From Candidatus Hydrogenedentota bacterium (GTDB lineage: Bacteria > UBA8481 > J006): DNA of 17,299 bases. Each line of letters starts with the position of its first letter. Within the stretch, counting starts at the first letter, position 1. A program made the translations under genes and the position numbers. The DNA is taken from the NCBI GenBank assembly GCA_003697085.1, contig RFFU01000121.1, forward strand, positions 1-17,299. The letters run 5' to 3'. The notes beneath the pieces are model-generated. The model ran no database searches. It was not told where the DNA came from and was given only the letters and a program-made list of their open reading frames with translations. Shown here in pieces: positions 15,336 through 17,299 of this stretch.

Positions 15336-16361
15336 ATGAAATTTTCCTTCACGAAAGTTGTCGCTTTCATCCTCCTCTTTCCGTCGACTTCTCTTCCCGT
15401 TCAATCGCATGAACAACTTGGTCCACCCGGTGTCTCTTCCCTATCGCCCCCGCCGGCGACTCCGTCGATCCGTAAACGGGAATTTTTGCCCCCTCCTCCC
15501 GATAGGAACCCATCCGGGATTCCTGGGAAAGCTGCAGAAACGCCAAGCGACTTCGATCGATTTCATCAGCATCCTTGGAAACGTAATCTAAGGATTTGCC
15601 GTAGTGAGGACGGAAACACCTTCGGAATCTCCCGGCTTCTCGTTGAGGCAGCTGGAGTTCCCAGCGCCGTTCGTGACACCTACGGAAGAATTCTCGTTGC
15701 CTTCCAATGGTTTCCGTCCGACAGCCCTGCCGCGTGGGATAAGATCGCCGTCTCGATTTCGAATGACGACGGGAACTCTTTTTCATCGCCGGTACCGATT
15801 GTTATCCAGAATTATCCAAAAAACTACATAAGACCCTTTGATCCGACTTTGGGGTTGGTGGAAGACGGCTCTTTCCGGCTCTATTTTTCTTGTATGCCGC
15901 GCCCCCGGCCCGGGGAACCCGGCGGAAACCGCAACGCCTCAATTTGTTCCGCCATCTCCCGCGATGGTCTTCATTTCGTCTTCGAACGGGGGTTTCGCGT
16001 CCAAATCAACGAGCACGGCGTAATCGATCCTGCGGTGATTCGTCTCCACGGCCGCTGGCATCTCACGGCACCTAGGGGCCGTCCGGAAGAGGGAGCCCTC
16101 CATTTCGTCTCCGCCGATGGTCTGGACTTCGAAAGAGTCTCCGACATTCCTTCGAAAAATCACTTCAACTGGACGGGAAATCTCATAAATTACGGAAAAG
16201 GGGTACGGTTCTACGGGAGCTCGCCACGCGGCATTTGGTGGTCTTTCTCGGAAGACGGCTTCTTATGGTCTGATTCCGTCCCCGTCGGGATACAAGGCGG
16301 CGACCCCACAGTGGTCCAAACCGCCGCAGGAGAATTTCTGATGATCTATGTAAGTCGGTAA
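15336..16361 (+). CDS. secreted beta-propeller protein with five Asp-box repeats (sialidase/GH43-like fold)
   Basis: The protein has 341 residues with a signal peptide (about 1-24, ending near PVQSHE) and a Pro-rich linker (28-64). The rest contains five evenly spaced Asp-box type motifs: SEDGNTF (90-96), SNDDGNSF (142-149), SRDGLHF (208-214), SADGLDF (259-265) and SEDGFLW (305-311). Between them sit blade-like segments such as FDPTLGLVEDGSFRLYF, IDPAVIRLHGRWHLT and GDPTVVQTAAGEFLMIY, where an Asp-Pro pair starts the strand. This is the pattern of five-bladed propellers (GH43/GH32-like) and of sialidase-type proteins. A glycan-binding or glycan-cleaving role outside the cytoplasm is likely, but I cannot assign catalytic residues or substrate. 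There is no lipobox. The start lacks a clear Shine-Dalgarno. Confidence 0.75.
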   Translation: MKFSFTKVVAFILLFPSTSLPVQSHEQLGPPGVSSLSPPPATPSIRKREFLPPPPDRNPSGIPGKAAETPSDFDRFHQHPWKRNLRICRSEDGNTFGISRLLVEAAGVPSAVRDTYGRILVAFQWFPSDSPAAWDKIAVSISNDDGNSFSSPVPIVIQNYPKNYIRPFDPTLGLVEDGSFRLYFSCMPRPRPGEPGGNRNASICSAISRDGLHFVFERGFRVQINEHGVIDPAVIRLHGRWHLTAPRGRPEEGALHFVSADGLDFERVSDIPSKNHFNWTGNLINYGKGVRFYGSSPRGIWWSFSEDGFLWSDSVPVGIQGGDPTVVQTAAGEFLMIYVSR

Positions 16362-16404
16362 TCGAAAAGGCTCGAATCCAGCGCCGGTGCGAAGACTCCG
16401 AGCG

Positions 16405-17148
16405 CTATCCCTCCCCCTCAACGTAAACAACAACTACTGTTACGTTGTCTGGAGCACCTCGCGCAAGACTTTGATCAATCAGATACCGGCAGGTCCGCTC
16501 CGGTTCATCGCCTGTCGCCAGAGCCTGTGCGATCTCCTCATCCGACACGCATTTTTGAAGGCCGTCACTGCATAACAGAAAACGATCTCCAACCTTTACC
16601 GGAAAAAAATCGATGTCCGGCGCTCGAAACTCGGCCATTCCCAATGCCTGCATCAACCACCCGGCCCGTTCGTGATGTTCAGCTTCTTCCCGCGTAATTC
16701 TTCCTGCTTGAACGGCGTACTCAACCCAGGTGTGATCACAGGTCAATAACTCGAAGCGGTCTTCCTGGAGTCGGTAGATCCTTGAATCTCCAACGTGGAG
16801 CGAATAGGCGAGGTCTTTACGGAAATAAAGCGCAGAAAACGTCGTCGCCATTCCTTTTCTCTCCCCCTGCGCTTCCTCGAGAAGAACCTCGTTGGCGCGA
16901 ACAACGGCGTCACGAAGAACGAAGGCGAGGTCCCGCTCAGTTTGAACCTCCCGCGAAATCTCTTCCTCGAACACCTCCAGTGCTCGACTCGACGCAACTT
17001 CGCCCGCAGCCTCCCCTCCACAACCGTCCGCTACGGCAACCCATCGGTCATCGCCAAGAGACGCAATCTTGAACGCATCTTCGTTGTTTTTTCTCACCCG
17101 ACCGATGTCAGTCAACCCCGCGAAGCGGAAGGTCGCTGCACTTCCCAT
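16405..17148 (-). CDS. PP2C-type Ser/Thr protein phosphatase (Stp1/PrpC-like)
   Basis: The protein has 247 residues and consists of a single PP2C domain, as in bacterial Stp1/PrpC. It removes phosphate from Ser/Thr of proteins phosphorylated by Hanks-type kinases and is metal dependent and cytosolic. All motifs are present: GRVRKNNEDAF (residues 16-26), VADGCGGEAAGE (39-50, D41), GMATTFSALYF (99-109), LHVGDSRIYRL (117-127), TCDHTWV (136-142), LLCSDGLQKCVSDEEI (191-206, D195) and GAPDNVTVVVV (231-241, D234). The usual DGMGG reads DGCGG. ATG 17148 is the first usable start, since an in-frame TAA lies 6 codons upstream, but its ribosome site is poor. It is convergent with the propeller gene, with stops 43 nt apart. 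No kinase is visible; it may lie beyond the right edge. Confidence 0.95.
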   Translation of the reverse strand: MGSAATFRFAGLTDIGRVRKNNEDAFKIASLGDDRWVAVADGCGGEAAGEVASSRALEVFEEEISREVQTERDLAFVLRDAVVRANEVLLEEAQGERKGMATTFSALYFRKDLAYSLHVGDSRIYRLQEDRFELLTCDHTWVEYAVQAGRITREEAEHHERAGWLMQALGMAEFRAPDIDFFPVKVGDRFLLCSDGLQKCVSDEEIAQALATGDEPERTCRYLIDQSLARGAPDNVTVVVVYVEGEG

Positions 17149-17299
17149 CCTACCGGCCCCGGTTTAAACGAACTGTGCGAAAATCATCCATCACCTCTGG
17201 AGCGTATCAAATCTTCAGCCACCGGCAAGTTTCTTCAGAGATAGGCTCTGTTTCGATGTGCAACTCCGCCCCCGTACTTCCCCCCCCTCACCGTAATCC
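17149..17299 (-). other. upstream region of the phosphatase, possibly with the 3' end of another minus-strand gene
   Basis: On the minus strand, 17287-17207 reads as 26 residues ending in a TGA (…AELHIETEPISEETCRWLKI). This looks protein-like and could be the end of a gene entering from the right. The frame is closed by a TGA next to a G8 run (plus-strand C8 at 17280-17287); a one-base change in the run would open it to the edge. Between this stop and the phosphatase, GAGGTGA precedes two tiny frames (7 and 13 codons), the second ending 1 nt before the phosphatase ATG. The evidence is too short for a firm call. Confidence 0.25.

Noticed and set aside
17150-17195. Mini-ORFs of 7 and 13 codons before the phosphatase, behind GAGGTGA
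   Set aside because: They are too short to judge. They may only mean that the ribosome site serves coupled initiation of the phosphatase.
1-17299. tRNA/rRNA genes, CRISPR arrays, insertion sequences, integrases, toxin-antitoxin pairs
   Set aside because: I read both strands for characteristic repeats, terminal inverted repeats and protein motifs and saw none. Coding regions fill nearly the whole window.

Overview
The window reads as a chromosomal segment of a diderm (Gram-negative type) bacterium of moderately high GC. The diderm call rests on three proteins: an AsmA-type envelope protein, a LolA-like periplasmic protein and a LAGC-lipobox lipoprotein. Short gaps, ATGA/GTGA gene overlaps and several GTG starts are typical bacterial traits. 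No rRNA, tRNA, CRISPR array, insertion sequence or phage gene was seen, and I cannot name the phylum.

Left part (minus strand, 1-5347). An AsmA-family protein is followed by a very large signalling protein that runs off the left edge. The signalling protein has two class III nucleotidyl cyclase domains, a P-loop ATPase and a TPR tail. This is the layout of animal soluble adenylyl cyclase (sAC/ADCY10). Its two cyclase domains have lost complementary catalytic residues, as in sAC, and the two residues that bind bicarbonate in human sAC appear to be kept.

Middle part (plus strand, 5605-11846). A lipoprotein with a pseudopilin-like tail comes first. A tight four-gene run follows: a small exported NTF2-like protein, a polyprenyl-phosphate-sugar-synthase-like GT2 glycosyltransferase, a NodU/CmcH-type O-carbamoyltransferase, and a GT-C-like multi-membrane glycosyltransferase. 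The last three overlap by 4 bases at each junction. Together they suggest synthesis of a lipid-linked sugar, carbamoylation, and transfer to an acceptor outside the cytoplasmic membrane. The Shine-Dalgarno of the first gene of this run lies in a hairpin that pairs it with a perfect anti-Shine-Dalgarno copy.

Right part (11979-17299). A second plus-strand run holds a DUF1015 (SerK-like) protein that has lost its hallmark motif, 3-dehydroquinate synthase (aroB) and a LolA-like protein. Then comes a secreted beta-propeller protein with five Asp-box repeats, and, convergent to it, a PP2C-type Ser/Thr phosphatase with all expected motifs. Homopolymer runs of C9 (inside the DUF1015 gene) and C8 (at the right edge) are possible slippage or sequencing-error sites.
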